Notes: generated by a model not told the origin, from the sequence alone. Counted from the stretch's first letter, positions 1 through 8,608 are shown. The stretch: DNA of 64,000 bases from Lewinella cohaerens DSM 23179 (GCF_000379805.1 NZ_KB903538.1:31228-95227), one strand, 5' to 3'. Program-made: numbers and translations.

Positions 1-180
1 ATCGTTGAAAATGTATACGACCGATGAGGTGATACAGAAATACAGACAGACTAGCAGAAGCGCCCATAAAGTATCCGCTCCTAATGCGCGGGCAAAAATG
101 GCAGGGATAAACACAAAACCGTTCTTTACCCAATGCCGAACGCGCAACAACCTTGAAAATTGAACAACAAAGGTCTTCAT
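1..180 (-). CDS. UbiA-family prenyltransferase, probable prenyl-phosphate phosphoribosyltransferase (5' part only)
   Basis: Sixty codons run from an ATG at 180 to the left edge without a stop, so this is the N-terminus of a leftward gene cut by the window. The peptide has RVRHWVKNGFVFIPAIFA followed by a hydrophobic segment and ends SSVVYIFND. This is the pattern of UbiA enzymes that make 5-phosphoribosyl-polyprenyl phosphate (mycobacterial Rv3806c has RPRQWVKN and ASAVYLVND from memory); the final ND begins the first Asp-rich substrate motif. In that family the product is the precursor of polyprenyl-phosphate arabinose, the membrane donor of arabinofuranose. The divergent neighbour resembles AftB, which fits this role. 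Other UbiA enzymes (menaquinone, haem) cannot be fully excluded with only 60 residues. Confidence 0.7.
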   Translation of the reverse strand, partial: MKTFVVQFSRLLRVRHWVKNGFVFIPAIFARALGADTLWALLLVCLYFCITSSVVYIFND

Positions 181-264
181 ACTGCCAAGAACGCAAAGTT
201 GGAGAAGTATTCAGCAGTTTTAAGCTTGTTTTTAATAAAAAGTAAGGTAATTCCATATAAGTGC

Positions 265-272
265 TAATTTTG
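265..272 (+). promoter_or_regulatory. -7 promoter element of the AftB-like gene
   Basis: TAatTTTG matches the Bacteroidota -7 consensus TAnnTTTG. It ends only 4 bases before the ATG at 277, so the transcript would be leaderless or nearly so. No clear -33 TTTG was seen. Confidence 0.45.
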
Positions 273-276
273 GAAA

Positions 277-1845
277 ATGCGAGCACTTGGAAAAATTAGC
301 TGGATATTAATCGGTTTCTATTTACTATTGGTGGTTTTGAATGCCTGGATGTCTGATGATATCTATATCAGTTTTAGAAGCATCTACAATTTCACCCACG
401 GGTATGGCCTCCGCTGGAATATTACCGAGCGGGTGCAAGTATTCACGCATCCGTTGTGGGTGATTCTGCTCGTTCCTTTTTATTGGATCAGCCATCATGC
501 TTTCCTTACGGTAATGGGAATCAGTGTGACCTTATCAGCTGCTACTGCTTACCTATTGGTGAAACACGCTGCTACGCCTAAGCTTGCCCATGCAGCCCTT
601 TTGTTATTGATCTCTTCTAAAGCATTCATTGATTATTCTACCTCGGGATTGGAAAACCCTTTGGCTCATTTTCTAATGATCTTCCTTTTTATTCAAATGG
701 ATCGGTGGCGTCAGCAGGAGGATGTTTCAACGTGGCTACTGGGCCTTTTGGGAGGTTTGCTCGTCATGGTTAGGTTAGACTTTGCGGTCTTGCTACTACC
801 TGTATTTGTTTGGGTAATTGCCCAACAACCTCGTTGGGCTAACTTTAAGGGCTTGCTGCTGGGCAGTATTCCTTTTGTGTTGTGGGAGCTTTTTTCGCTG
901 GTTTACTACGGCTCTTTTGTACCAAACACCTTCTATGCCAAGGCACAAACAGGCTTGCCTGCCATGAGTATGCTAACACAAGGAGCTTACTATTTCCTGG
1001 ATTCACTACAGAATGACTGGCCAACTTTGCTTTGTATTTCCGGAACCATCTTACGCTGCCTCCGTAAAAGCAACTGGCTCTACAAATGCTGGGCAATTGG
1101 TTTGCTTTTCTACTTGTTTTACATTGCAACCGTAGGTGGAGACTTTATGAGTGGCCGCTTTTTTAGTGTTCCTTTTATCTTGGCGGTAATGCTTCTCAGT
1201 CAATTACAGTTACCTGAAAAAATTGTCTTTCGGGCCTCGCTTCTGGTTTTCTTGCTAAGCCTGCTCCAACCTTACCACCCCTTACATACTCGCCCTAGTT
1301 ATTACGATGACCGAAAAGGCAATGAACGTGTACTCTATCCACATGGCATAGTCGATGAAAAAGGCATTGCCTGGGAACGCTCCGGTTTTCTAGACCTACG
1401 TTTTTGGGATCCCGTCTTTAAAATTGAGCAGCAGCTAAAACAAGATGCCTGTGCCAATCCTTCTGACACCATTGAAGATTGGCAGGTGCAAGTGGCCATA
1501 GGAATGCGTGGCTACCAGGCCGGGCCTAAAGTGTACATTGTTGACCAATTGGCCTTGAGCGACCCTCTTCTGGCACGGCTCCCTGCCGAGAGGCGTGACA
1601 ATTTGCGGGTTGGCCACTACTTTAGAAAACTTCCGGAAGGGTACTTAGAAAGTTTAAAATCAGGTACGGACCAATTCACAGATCGCCCTCTGGCCACTTA
1701 TTACGAAAAGGTGCAACTCATCACTCAAGGAGAACTGTGGAGCAAGGAACGATGGAACGCCATTTATGAACTAAATACCGGGCAATTGGATAAGCTCATC
1801 AATACTTCCTACTATGAGCAGCCACCGGAAGTTTACCCTCATTGA
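277..1845 (+). CDS. GT-C membrane glycosyltransferase resembling arabinofuranosyltransferase AftB
   Basis: A 522-residue polytopic membrane protein with about ten hydrophobic segments in residues 8-350 and a hydrophilic C-terminal third. SDDIYISFRSIYNF lies just after the first membrane segment, giving the acidic pair typical of GT-C enzymes in the first external loop. TERVQVFTHPLW, YSTSGLENPLAHF, LLVMVRLDFAVLLLP and VYYGSFVPNTFYAK follow; these blocks match in order those I recall from mycobacterial AftB (ERVEANTSTAW, ATSGLENG, RPELAL, YYGLLVPGTALAK). AftB moves arabinofuranose from decaprenyl-phosphate to cell-wall glycan outside the membrane. The divergent neighbour is UbiA-like, repeating the mycobacterial association. 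Acceptor and sugar here are unknown. A different GT-C specificity is the main alternative. Confidence 0.6.
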   Translation: MRALGKISWILIGFYLLLVVLNAWMSDDIYISFRSIYNFTHGYGLRWNITERVQVFTHPLWVILLVPFYWISHHAFLTVMGISVTLSAATAYLLVKHAATPKLAHAALLLLISSKAFIDYSTSGLENPLAHFLMIFLFIQMDRWRQQEDVSTWLLGLLGGLLVMVRLDFAVLLLPVFVWVIAQQPRWANFKGLLLGSIPFVLWELFSLVYYGSFVPNTFYAKAQTGLPAMSMLTQGAYYFLDSLQNDWPTLLCISGTILRCLRKSNWLYKCWAIGLLFYLFYIATVGGDFMSGRFFSVPFILAVMLLSQLQLPEKIVFRASLLVFLLSLLQPYHPLHTRPSYYDDRKGNERVLYPHGIVDEKGIAWERSGFLDLRFWDPVFKIEQQLKQDACANPSDTIEDWQVQVAIGMRGYQAGPKVYIVDQLALSDPLLARLPAERRDNLRVGHYFRKLPEGYLESLKSGTDQFTDRPLATYYEKVQLITQGELWSKERWNAIYELNTGQLDKLINTSYYEQPPEVYPH

Positions 1846-1879
1846 TACTACACTCCAAGCTCAACAATCGGCATTCCTG

Positions 1880-2938
1880 TTACTGAGGTACCCAAGACTG
1901 TTGTTCCAATAACTGAAACAAGGAATCCGCAAGGCGTTGCTGTCCCACCTCATTCATGTGCGGGTCATTAGGATAGAAGTACAGCTCCTCTCTACTTGCA
2001 TTTTTCACCCACGGCAAAGCGTTGACTACGCTACAATTACTCGTCGAGAGTTCTGCATTTAAGTAATCAAAAAAGGGATAATCTTCAGCCAATAAAGCAG
2101 CATGATCAGCTGGAATTGCCCCCAATTCCTCCATGCGTTCCAGATACAGCTCGCCAGTTTGAGCACAGTGAGGAATCACTAGTACGATTACTTTAGTAGC
2201 GGAAGGCACATCGTCTAACATGTCCTTAATATCTGCGCAAAAGGCTTTCATATCCTCCGCTCTCCCCCCTTGCAACAAGACCGAGTTTTGAATCAAGGCA
2301 GACTCCGCCTTTAGCAATAGCTTAGTCCTTTGATTATAGGATTCGGCACTATATGTGGCATCAGATTTGGGTTCCCGTGCCAAATCTTCCTCTTTTGTCC
2401 GTACTCTTTTAAATCCCAGCATTCTGGCATTGAGGTAACCTAAAACTAAAAACCGGTCAGCCAACCACCAATATGCTTTTCGCTTAACGCTAATGGCCTT
2501 ACTGTCTATAGGATGTCGGTATTCGAGCAAATCATTGCCTACATAAACCTGATAAATCAATAGATCAGGTGTAAATTGTTCCAACCGTTTTTTTGCAAAT
2601 AGTTGATGCTGCCGGATGCAAGTGCCAGGAATCGCCGCATTCACAATGCTTTGATCTGGCATTTTTGCCCGCAGGCCCTTTACATAACTTCGTTGATCTG
2701 CACTGAAAGAATCGCCAATGACCAAAACACTGGTTCCGGAAAAGTCTGCGCTTGTATTCAAGCCAGCTAGGTTGCTACCATAAAAATCGACCACGTACAT
2801 TCTGAAGCACAACTCAAGTAAGCACAAAACGGCTATTCCCAGGAATAAAACATATCCAATTGCCCCCCCTACCCTTTTAAAACTCAAGCTTTTGTTACCC
2901 AGCATTTTAGTGATTTTCTTTGGCCTTGTATCCAGCAA
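1880..2938 (-). CDS. Membrane-anchored SGNH/GDSL-type hydrolase
   Basis: 352 residues with one hydrophobic segment near residues 25-45 and the rest presumably periplasmic. LVIGDSFSADQ (about residues 72-82) is SGNH block I with the nucleophile serine; YVGNDLLEYRHP supplies the block III Gly-Asn-Asp; and DPHMNEVGQQRLAD near the C-terminus supplies the block V Asp/His pair, with His followed by Met-Asn as in AlgX/DltD-like and related O-acyl-modifying proteins. The catalytic set is therefore complete. It converges on the AftB-like gene with 34 bases between the stops, so a role in acylating or deacylating a surface glycan is possible, but the substrate is unknown. An alternative start is the Met at residue 12. 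Confidence 0.65.
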   Translation of the reverse strand: MLDTRPKKITKMLGNKSLSFKRVGGAIGYVLFLGIAVLCLLELCFRMYVVDFYGSNLAGLNTSADFSGTSVLVIGDSFSADQRSYVKGLRAKMPDQSIVNAAIPGTCIRQHQLFAKKRLEQFTPDLLIYQVYVGNDLLEYRHPIDSKAISVKRKAYWWLADRFLVLGYLNARMLGFKRVRTKEEDLAREPKSDATYSAESYNQRTKLLLKAESALIQNSVLLQGGRAEDMKAFCADIKDMLDDVPSATKVIVLVIPHCAQTGELYLERMEELGAIPADHAALLAEDYPFFDYLNAELSTSNCSVVNALPWVKNASREELYFYPNDPHMNEVGQQRLADSLFQLLEQQSWVPQ

Positions 2939-3261
2939 TAAGGTGGTAGCTATAAAATCGTTTCCTCAGAAAACACAGGATAAGCTATTGACCTAGTGGA
3001 CCAACTGGTAAGTTTCGTTATACTAAGTCGCCATTTATTTGTGCTTGGGCGAGGAGCTGAAACCGGAATGTAGCCATAGCTACATGAGGATTTCAGGCCA
3101 CTAGCTACCCCTTCAGGCCAAAACTACGTATTGGTTATTCATTGCCAAACAATTTTGGCTACAAGCTTTTCTCCTTCTTTGACGTAAAGGTTTCAATGAG
3201 TGATTGTACAGCTAAAACTAGCTAAAGAAGAAAATTACAAATGAGTAAAATTAAAAAACAT
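2939..3261. other. Intergenic stretch with one imperfect palindrome
   Basis: 323 bases without a convincing gene. The only structure I see is at 3057-3096: CTGAAA, then TGTAGC-CATA-GCTACA, then TTTCAG, giving a 6-bp perfect inner stem and a 6-bp outer stem separated by 6-base internal loops. There is no T-run beside it, so it is not an obvious terminator. It looks like a short intergenic repeat, but no second copy occurs in the window. Confidence 0.5.
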
Positions 3262-4449
3262 CTAAATAATTTCAATTAGCGTTGTTAAAAAATGCCATTC
3301 CCCCAAAATCAAAATGGCCAACACCACCAAGGCACCGTGCCAAATGGCATCATTGAACCTATGGGTGATCCACAACCATCCACACTCAATAATTGGGAAA
3401 ATTAAAAGTCCTTGCAAAACATCTAGAAAGTGAAGGGGCAAATCCCACCCCAAAAGTGGCCCTAGCCCACTGCTGATTGCCATTATTAAGAACACGGCAA
3501 CCATCCCCATACCTAAAGCTAAGATAGGGGACACAATGAGAATGGATGAAAATATTTGCATTGCTGATTCACCTCCGTATGGTTTTTGAAAACGCCTTAA
3601 GGAACGGAAGTACCGAAACAACACATAGGCGCTCACGGAGCAGAATAGGCCAAACATGATCCTATGAATGATCCATAGATACCTGAGGGTAGGCAAGGGT
3701 TTTCCTCTGGTAAATGTAGCTCCTTTCTCATAACGGACCTTTTGGAGTTCTCCGCCCAAAGCATATTCCTCTGTGTATTGCAACTTTCCTAGGGTATCAC
3801 GATATTCCCAAATGCCAAATTCAGTGCCCTCCTGAAATTGACCTATTTGCAACAACCCCAGGCTATCAAGTGTCGCAAACTGCCCCTGCAAACGACCGTC
3901 AACAAACCGATAACTTACTTCCTCATCAAATGCCGAGCTGTGCCACGTCAAGGAATCCACTGGATGCAATTGTTCTCTTTCAATCTGAAACAGATCAGTA
4001 TTACCAGTAATGGAAATTGTCGTTGGATCATCATAAACAGGACTGGTACTAAAATATACCTCTTCTGGAAACAGGTCGCTTATTCTACTTGCTAGATTAG
4101 CATTACTTCGACGCCTTTTAGTTTCAAAAATCGTCTGATCGCCTACACCCAAAAGCGGAAAACTATAAGTGGCATCCAACTGTACGATTAACAAACTATC
4201 ATTGATCCAAAATCGAAAAATTTCCCCCATAGTATTCGAAAACAAAACTAGTCCTCCATCTACCGTTGTTGCACTTATGGAAGTATCTTTTTCGAGCGTA
4301 TATCTCCAACTAGTAAAATCCAATTGATGGTTAAAAGCTACCAAAACAGGGTTGGGCAATGGATAGGCTACCTGCCGCTGCGGAGAGCAGGTCGTCAACA
4401 GAAAAAGGCATAAGAAGAGTGAAGCCTTAGTTTTCAGATTCTCTAACAT
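3262..4449 (-). CDS. Lipoprotein with C-terminal membrane segments, unknown function
   Basis: 395 residues. The N-terminus is a lipoprotein signal (LCLFLLTTC, lipid Cys near residue 21). Residues about 150-245 form a beta-rich region with a YwqK/MORN-like phrase (GRLQGQF, LLQIGQFQEGTEFGIWEYRD). After residue 250 there are about four hydrophobic segments, so the protein has a periplasmic domain tethered by lipid and an inner-membrane helical part. That combination is unusual because a lipid anchor and several transmembrane helices are redundant. I do not recognise the family. It is alone on its strand, between an SGNH gene and the TRAP genes. Confidence 0.55.
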   Translation of the reverse strand: MLENLKTKASLFLCLFLLTTCSPQRQVAYPLPNPVLVAFNHQLDFTSWRYTLEKDTSISATTVDGGLVLFSNTMGEIFRFWINDSLLIVQLDATYSFPLLGVGDQTIFETKRRRSNANLASRISDLFPEEVYFSTSPVYDDPTTISITGNTDLFQIEREQLHPVDSLTWHSSAFDEEVSYRFVDGRLQGQFATLDSLGLLQIGQFQEGTEFGIWEYRDTLGKLQYTEEYALGGELQKVRYEKGATFTRGKPLPTLRYLWIIHRIMFGLFCSVSAYVLFRYFRSLRRFQKPYGGESAMQIFSSILIVSPILALGMGMVAVFLIMAISSGLGPLLGWDLPLHFLDVLQGLLIFPIIECGWLWITHRFNDAIWHGALVVLAILILGEWHFLTTLIEII

Positions 4450-4575
4450 TTTTTGTACTTAGAGTCAATCGAAAACAAATAACCTGATTATTAGTTAATT
4501 CGTTTCCATTTCCCTTTCTTGAAAAAGAGGTTGTGAAATTTAGGAGACTTAAACACCAAATAAAAACTCCATGCA

Positions 4576-5880
4576 CTATATACTAATCCAACTCAACATC
4601 TCAGGAAAGATAATGATGAGCACGAGTACAATGGCTTGAATAATGATAAAAGGAATAATACCCCGATAAAGATGCCCTGTTTTAACTTCCGGAGGTGCGA
4701 CACCTTTGAGGTAAAACAAAGAGAACCCAAAGGGTGGCGTTAGAAAAGAAGTCTGCAAATTGAGCGCAATAAGGATACCCAACCAAACCAGATCGACACC
4801 CATCGCCTCGAATATAGGTGCCACAACAGGAACGATGATGAAGATAATTTCGATAAAATCAATAAAGAATCCAGCTACAAAAATCAAGATCATCACCATT
4901 GCAAGGAAAGCATAGGTAGAGAGGTCGGCTTGCTCAATAAGTTCCACCAAGTAGCGATCTCCTCCTAATTCACGGAATACCAACGAGAAGGTTGTTGCTC
5001 CCAGAAGAATAACAAACACCATAGTGGTAAGATGGGTAGTTTGCTGCATTACAGCTTTCAATACTTCCAGGTTGAAGCGCTTCTCCATAATCGTTAGCAC
5101 CATCGCACCTACGGCTCCTACAGCTGCAGCCTCTGTAGGCGATGCGATCCCCCCTAAAATCGACCCCAAAACGGCAACAATCAGCAACAAAGGCAAGAAA
5201 AATGCTTTAAACAGCCGTTGCCAGTAATTCGATGCTCTAAATTCCGCAACTTCTTCCGGGGGCATTGCTGGCGCTAATCCTGGTTTGGCCCGAGCCAATA
5301 AAAACACATAAAAGATGTAAGCCACAACCAGTAAAAAACCCGGCAAGAGCGCTGCTGCAAATAATTGTCCAACACTAACATTCAGAACACTCCCTAGCAA
5401 GATAAGGACTATGGAAGGCGGTATGATTTGCCCCAAGGTGCCCGAAGAGGCGATTACCCCCGTGGCCAACTCTATCTTATAGCCTCTCCGTAGCATTGTA
5501 GGCAGACTAATCAAACCCATCGTAATTACGGTAGCGCCTACAATACCGGTACTTGCGGCCAATAGGGCTCCAACAATAATGACCGCAATGGCCAAGCCGC
5601 CAGGGATTCGCCCAAACAGCAATGCCATCGTTTCTAACAATCGCTCAGCTAGTCCCGATTTTTCCAGCATAATCCCCATAAAAACGAATAACGGAACGGC
5701 AATTAATTCCTCCTTGGCCATAATTCCTGCTATGCGCAGGGGCAGTAAGCTCACAACATCTGGCGACAAAAAACAAATACCATAAATCAGGGATAAGCCA
5801 CCCAGCGTAAACGCGACAGGGTAACCATACAAAATGAGTAGAAATATGCTAACAAAAAGCAATAAGGCAAGTATCTCCAT
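4576..5880 (-). CDS. dctM: TRAP transporter large permease DctM
   Basis: 434 residues, the normal size for DctM, hydrophobic throughout with about twelve membrane segments. It has the family's start pattern (YGYPVAFTLGG), GIVGATVITMGLISLP, SGTLGQIIPPSIVLILLG and LNLQTSFLTPPFGFSLFYLKG near the C-terminus. DctM forms the Na+-driven translocation core for organic acids or related solutes, working with DctQ and a periplasmic DctP. It starts 12 bases after the dctQ stop, so the two are one operon. No dctP is present on either side, so the substrate cannot be guessed. Confidence 0.92.
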   Translation of the reverse strand: MEILALLLFVSIFLLILYGYPVAFTLGGLSLIYGICFLSPDVVSLLPLRIAGIMAKEELIAVPLFVFMGIMLEKSGLAERLLETMALLFGRIPGGLAIAVIIVGALLAASTGIVGATVITMGLISLPTMLRRGYKIELATGVIASSGTLGQIIPPSIVLILLGSVLNVSVGQLFAAALLPGFLLVVAYIFYVFLLARAKPGLAPAMPPEEVAEFRASNYWQRLFKAFFLPLLLIVAVLGSILGGIASPTEAAAVGAVGAMVLTIMEKRFNLEVLKAVMQQTTHLTTMVFVILLGATTFSLVFRELGGDRYLVELIEQADLSTYAFLAMVMILIFVAGFFIDFIEIIFIIVPVVAPIFEAMGVDLVWLGILIALNLQTSFLTPPFGFSLFYLKGVAPPEVKTGHLYRGIIPFIIIQAIVLVLIIIFPEMLSWISI

Positions 5881-5892
5881 GACATAAAGAGC

Positions 5893-6387
5893 TTATTCCG
5901 ACACATCGGTTCGTGAGCGAATTAATTCGGCAATGCCTTGTAACAATAACAAACCGATTCCCAAGGGTAAAGCAAATTGGATGAGCCATAAATTCGGCAA
6001 TCCTGCTGCCTCCGGAGAACGTTCTCCCATTTTCCAGGCATCTACTGCTGCATTCCAACCTGAATAAATGAGCACCAAACACCAAGGAATTAGAAAAATA
6101 AGTGTGCCCCAAAAATTGATGCGTCGCTGGTCAGCCTTATCTGCTTTTTCATAAAAAAGGTCAACCCGTACATGTCGATCATGCCGAAGGCTATACCCTG
6201 CGCCAAATAGAAAGATCAGCGCAAACAAATGCCATTCTAATTCTTTAGACCATGCCAACGGCAAATTAAAGACGTACCGCAAAGAAACATTGGTAAATAC
6301 AAGTAGTACCAAGCCCAAAGTCAGCCAGGAAACGCACCGCCCTACCCTTTCGTTTAACCGATTAATCCAGGAAGCCAAGCGCTCCAT
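5893..6387 (-). CDS. dctQ: TRAP transporter small permease DctQ
   Basis: 164 residues with four membrane segments. NVSLRYVFNLPLAWSKELEW is the DctQ signature, and RHDRHVRVDLFYEKADKADQRR is the usual cytosolic loop with HVRVD. DctQ stabilises the DctM core and contacts the binding protein. It is the first gene of the leftward pair dctQ-dctM, with the intergenic region 6388-6584 upstream, shared with the divergent kinase/pfkA operon. Confidence 0.92.
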   Translation of the reverse strand: MERLASWINRLNERVGRCVSWLTLGLVLLVFTNVSLRYVFNLPLAWSKELEWHLFALIFLFGAGYSLRHDRHVRVDLFYEKADKADQRRINFWGTLIFLIPWCLVLIYSGWNAAVDAWKMGERSPEAAGLPNLWLIQFALPLGIGLLLLQGIAELIRSRTDVSE

Positions 6388-6530
6388 AATTATTTTTCTT
6401 GCAATGTAAAAAATTTAATTTGCTGAAAAGCCTATTCTGGTCTTTTTCCTTTTTCTTGAAAGAGATCATTAAAATTATCCTTGGTTTTTACAACTTTTAC
6501 AAGTAGTTTTCCGCTCTTAAAAGCTCCACT

Positions 6531-6556
6531 TAGTGTAAAATTTACACTACCTTTGC
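6531..6556 (+). promoter_or_regulatory. Promoter with overlapping 19-bp palindrome (candidate operator)
   Basis: TAGTGTAAA-A-TTTACACTA at 6531-6549 is a perfect inverted repeat with 9-base arms. It overlaps by two bases the -7 element TAccTTTGC at 6548-6556, which lies 34 bases before the ATG at 6591. A repressor bound here would cover the core promoter. The regulator is unknown. Confidence 0.55.
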
Positions 6557-6590
6557 TTAGCTAATAACTCAAGTCAATATTACCGTGATC

Positions 6591-7436
6591 ATGAAAGTCA
6601 TAGTCGATAGCGGATCTACCAAAGCAGATTGGAAATTTTTATCAGGTGAAGAGGAAACCAGCCTCCATACCATGGGTTTCAATCCTGTTTTTCACTCTAG
6701 TGATCAGATCGAACAAGAAGTAAACAAAGCCTTCAAGGGGATTGTAGACCTCGAACAAGAGGCAGAAATTTATTTCTACGGTTCTGGCTGTTGGGACCAA
6801 AAACGCAAAGTCATTATTGAAAACGGTCTAAAGCGCGTCTTCACAAATGCTAAAATTGATGTTCATCACGATCTCCTTGGGGCTGCTCGGGCTACCTGCG
6901 GCAATGACCCTGGTATCTCCTGCATCATCGGCACAGGTTCTAACACTTGCCTTTATGATGGCAAAGATGTGATCGACAACGTCACCAACCTTGGTTACCT
7001 TTGTGGTGATGAAGGTAGCGGAACCCACTTGGGTAAAAAGCTTATCCGCCATTATTTCTACCGGGAACTCCCCAAAGAACTAGAGGCGGCCTTTGAAGTT
7101 TTTGTAGGCGGCGGCAAGCAAAAAATTCTTGATACTGTTTACGACGGTACACCTCCAAACGTTTACCTGGCGTCATTCACACGTTTCATGTCTGAGCACG
7201 TTGATCATCCCTTTATTCAGCGTATCCTCTATCGCTCTTTTGCAGAATTCATTGATCGGCATGTTCGTAAATATCCCGGTCACCTAAAGTTACCAGTGCA
7301 TTTCATTGGTTCTATTGCTTACGTTTTTCAAGATATGCTCAAAATTGTACTTACAGAAAGAGCAATGCACCACGGTATTTTCATCAAGCAACCTATCGAC
7401 AACTTGGTTGCTTATCATCGTGAGTTTGCACACTAA
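6591..7436 (+). CDS. BadF/BadG-type ATPase, N-acetylglucosamine-kinase-like
   Basis: 281 residues from ATG 6591; a GTG six bases earlier is a possible alternative. VDSGSTKADWKF at the N-terminus is the phosphate-1 loop of the ASKHA fold, and IIGTGSNTCLYDG (around residue 110) is the phosphate-2 loop. The pattern DSGSTKADW is typical of Bacteroidota GlcNAc-kinase-like proteins of the BadF/BadG/BcrA/BcrD family. The likely reaction is ATP-dependent phosphorylation of an amino sugar in the cytosol. The gene is 11 bases upstream of pfkA on the same strand, suggesting co-transcription from the palindromic promoter and a place in hexose entry to glycolysis. The exact sugar is inferred, not shown. 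Confidence 0.75.
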   Translation: MKVIVDSGSTKADWKFLSGEEETSLHTMGFNPVFHSSDQIEQEVNKAFKGIVDLEQEAEIYFYGSGCWDQKRKVIIENGLKRVFTNAKIDVHHDLLGAARATCGNDPGISCIIGTGSNTCLYDGKDVIDNVTNLGYLCGDEGSGTHLGKKLIRHYFYRELPKELEAAFEVFVGGGKQKILDTVYDGTPPNVYLASFTRFMSEHVDHPFIQRILYRSFAEFIDRHVRKYPGHLKLPVHFIGSIAYVFQDMLKIVLTERAMHHGIFIKQPIDNLVAYHREFAH

Positions 7437-7447
7437 ATAAATCTATC

Positions 7448-8434
7448 ATGCCAAACGAAAAAATAAAAAGAATAGCCGTTTTCACTTCAGGTGGCGATGC
7501 TCCTGGTATGAATGCAGCCATACGTGCAGTAGTGCGTACTGCGGCCTACCATGATTTACATATTTTTGGTATCCACAATGGCTATGAAGGAATGATTGAT
7601 GGTGACCTTCACCGCCTGGATATCCGTGATGTTGGCAATATCATCTACCGGGGAGGAACCATCCTCAAAACTGCCCGTAGCAAACGTTTCATGACGCCTG
7701 AAGGTCGACGCAATGCCTACGAGGCACTCCAGGCTTTCGATGTAGATGCCTGTGTTGCCATTGGTGGAGATGGTACCTTTACTGGGGCCAAAGTTTTCTC
7801 GGAAGAGTACGACATTCCTATTGTTGGTATCCCTGGAACCATTGACAATGATTTGTTTGGTACCGATTACACGATTGGTTACGATACTGCAGTCAATACA
7901 GCCGTACAAGCTGTAGACAAAATTAGAGACACTGCTGATTCTCATAACCGACTATTCTTTGTGGAGGTAATGGGCCGGAATTCTGGTTTTATTGCACTTT
8001 CTACGGGTATTGCCAGTGGTGCTGGTAATGTGATGATTCCAGAGGTAGACACCAATATGGAACACCTTATTGAGTTGCTTCGCCATGGTGTGAAGCGCAA
8101 AAAGATGTTTGGAATCATTGTAGTAGCGGAAGGGAATAAACTTGGCCCAACAGCAGAGATCGCACAAAAAGTACAAGACGCTATTAGTTTTTACGATACC
8201 AAAGTCACTATCATTGGCCACATGCAACGCGGAGGATCACCTTCTGCTTTAGACCGGCTTTTGGCCAGTCGCTTAGGTTTCGGCGCAGTTGAAGGGCTCT
8301 TGGCTGGCCAGGGCAATGTCATGATTGGCTTGGTAAATAACGAAGTCGTCTTTACACCATTTACTGACGCGATCACGATAGAGAAGAAGCCTAATCAAAA
8401 TTTGGTTAGAATGGCTGAAATCTTGGCCATTTAA
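7448..8434 (+). CDS. pfkA: ATP-dependent 6-phosphofructokinase
   Basis: 328 residues, the standard length of bacterial PfkA. VFTSGGDAPGMNAAIRAVVR is the N-terminal ATP-binding block; IGGDGTFTGA and GIPGTIDNDLFGTDYTIGYD carry the ATP and catalytic residues (TIDND with the catalytic Asp); VEVMGRNSGFIAL and HMQRGGSPSALDR bind fructose 6-phosphate. It phosphorylates fructose 6-phosphate to the 1,6-bisphosphate, the committing step of glycolysis. Co-transcribed with the upstream kinase. The Gly in GGDGT indicates ATP rather than pyrophosphate as donor by the family rule. Confidence 0.96.
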   Translation: MPNEKIKRIAVFTSGGDAPGMNAAIRAVVRTAAYHDLHIFGIHNGYEGMIDGDLHRLDIRDVGNIIYRGGTILKTARSKRFMTPEGRRNAYEALQAFDVDACVAIGGDGTFTGAKVFSEEYDIPIVGIPGTIDNDLFGTDYTIGYDTAVNTAVQAVDKIRDTADSHNRLFFVEVMGRNSGFIALSTGIASGAGNVMIPEVDTNMEHLIELLRHGVKRKKMFGIIVVAEGNKLGPTAEIAQKVQDAISFYDTKVTIIGHMQRGGSPSALDRLLASRLGFGAVEGLLAGQGNVMIGLVNNEVVFTPFTDAITIEKKPNQNLVRMAEILAI

Positions 8435-8453
8435 AGCTTTTTGGGCCATGCAG

Positions 8454-8535
8454 GCAATGGCATTGCTGCACCGGGCTGTTTGGTCGCTATCGCTTCCGGC
8501 CATCACTTGTCCTCACTTCCGATGGAAGATCGGAA
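8454..8535. repeat. Intergenic hairpin pair (REP-like)
   Basis: Between convergent pfkA and trmN6. GCAATG-g-CATTGC (8454-8466) and TTCCGAT-ggaag-ATCGGAA (8517-8535) are both perfect. The second stem has the same arms as the hairpin at 63144-63159. There is no T-run, so termination is not obvious. Confidence 0.45.
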
Positions 8536-8608
8536 TGCGGCAAGCTCCAGGCTACGCCTTGCGCGACAGTACTAATTACGTAGCCACTTCTAAGTTATAC
8601 TTGTTGCC

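Noticed and set aside
3057-3096. Terminator for the SGNH or lipoprotein genes
   Set aside because: The palindrome has no T-run and lies upstream of the SGNH gene on its strand, not after a gene end.
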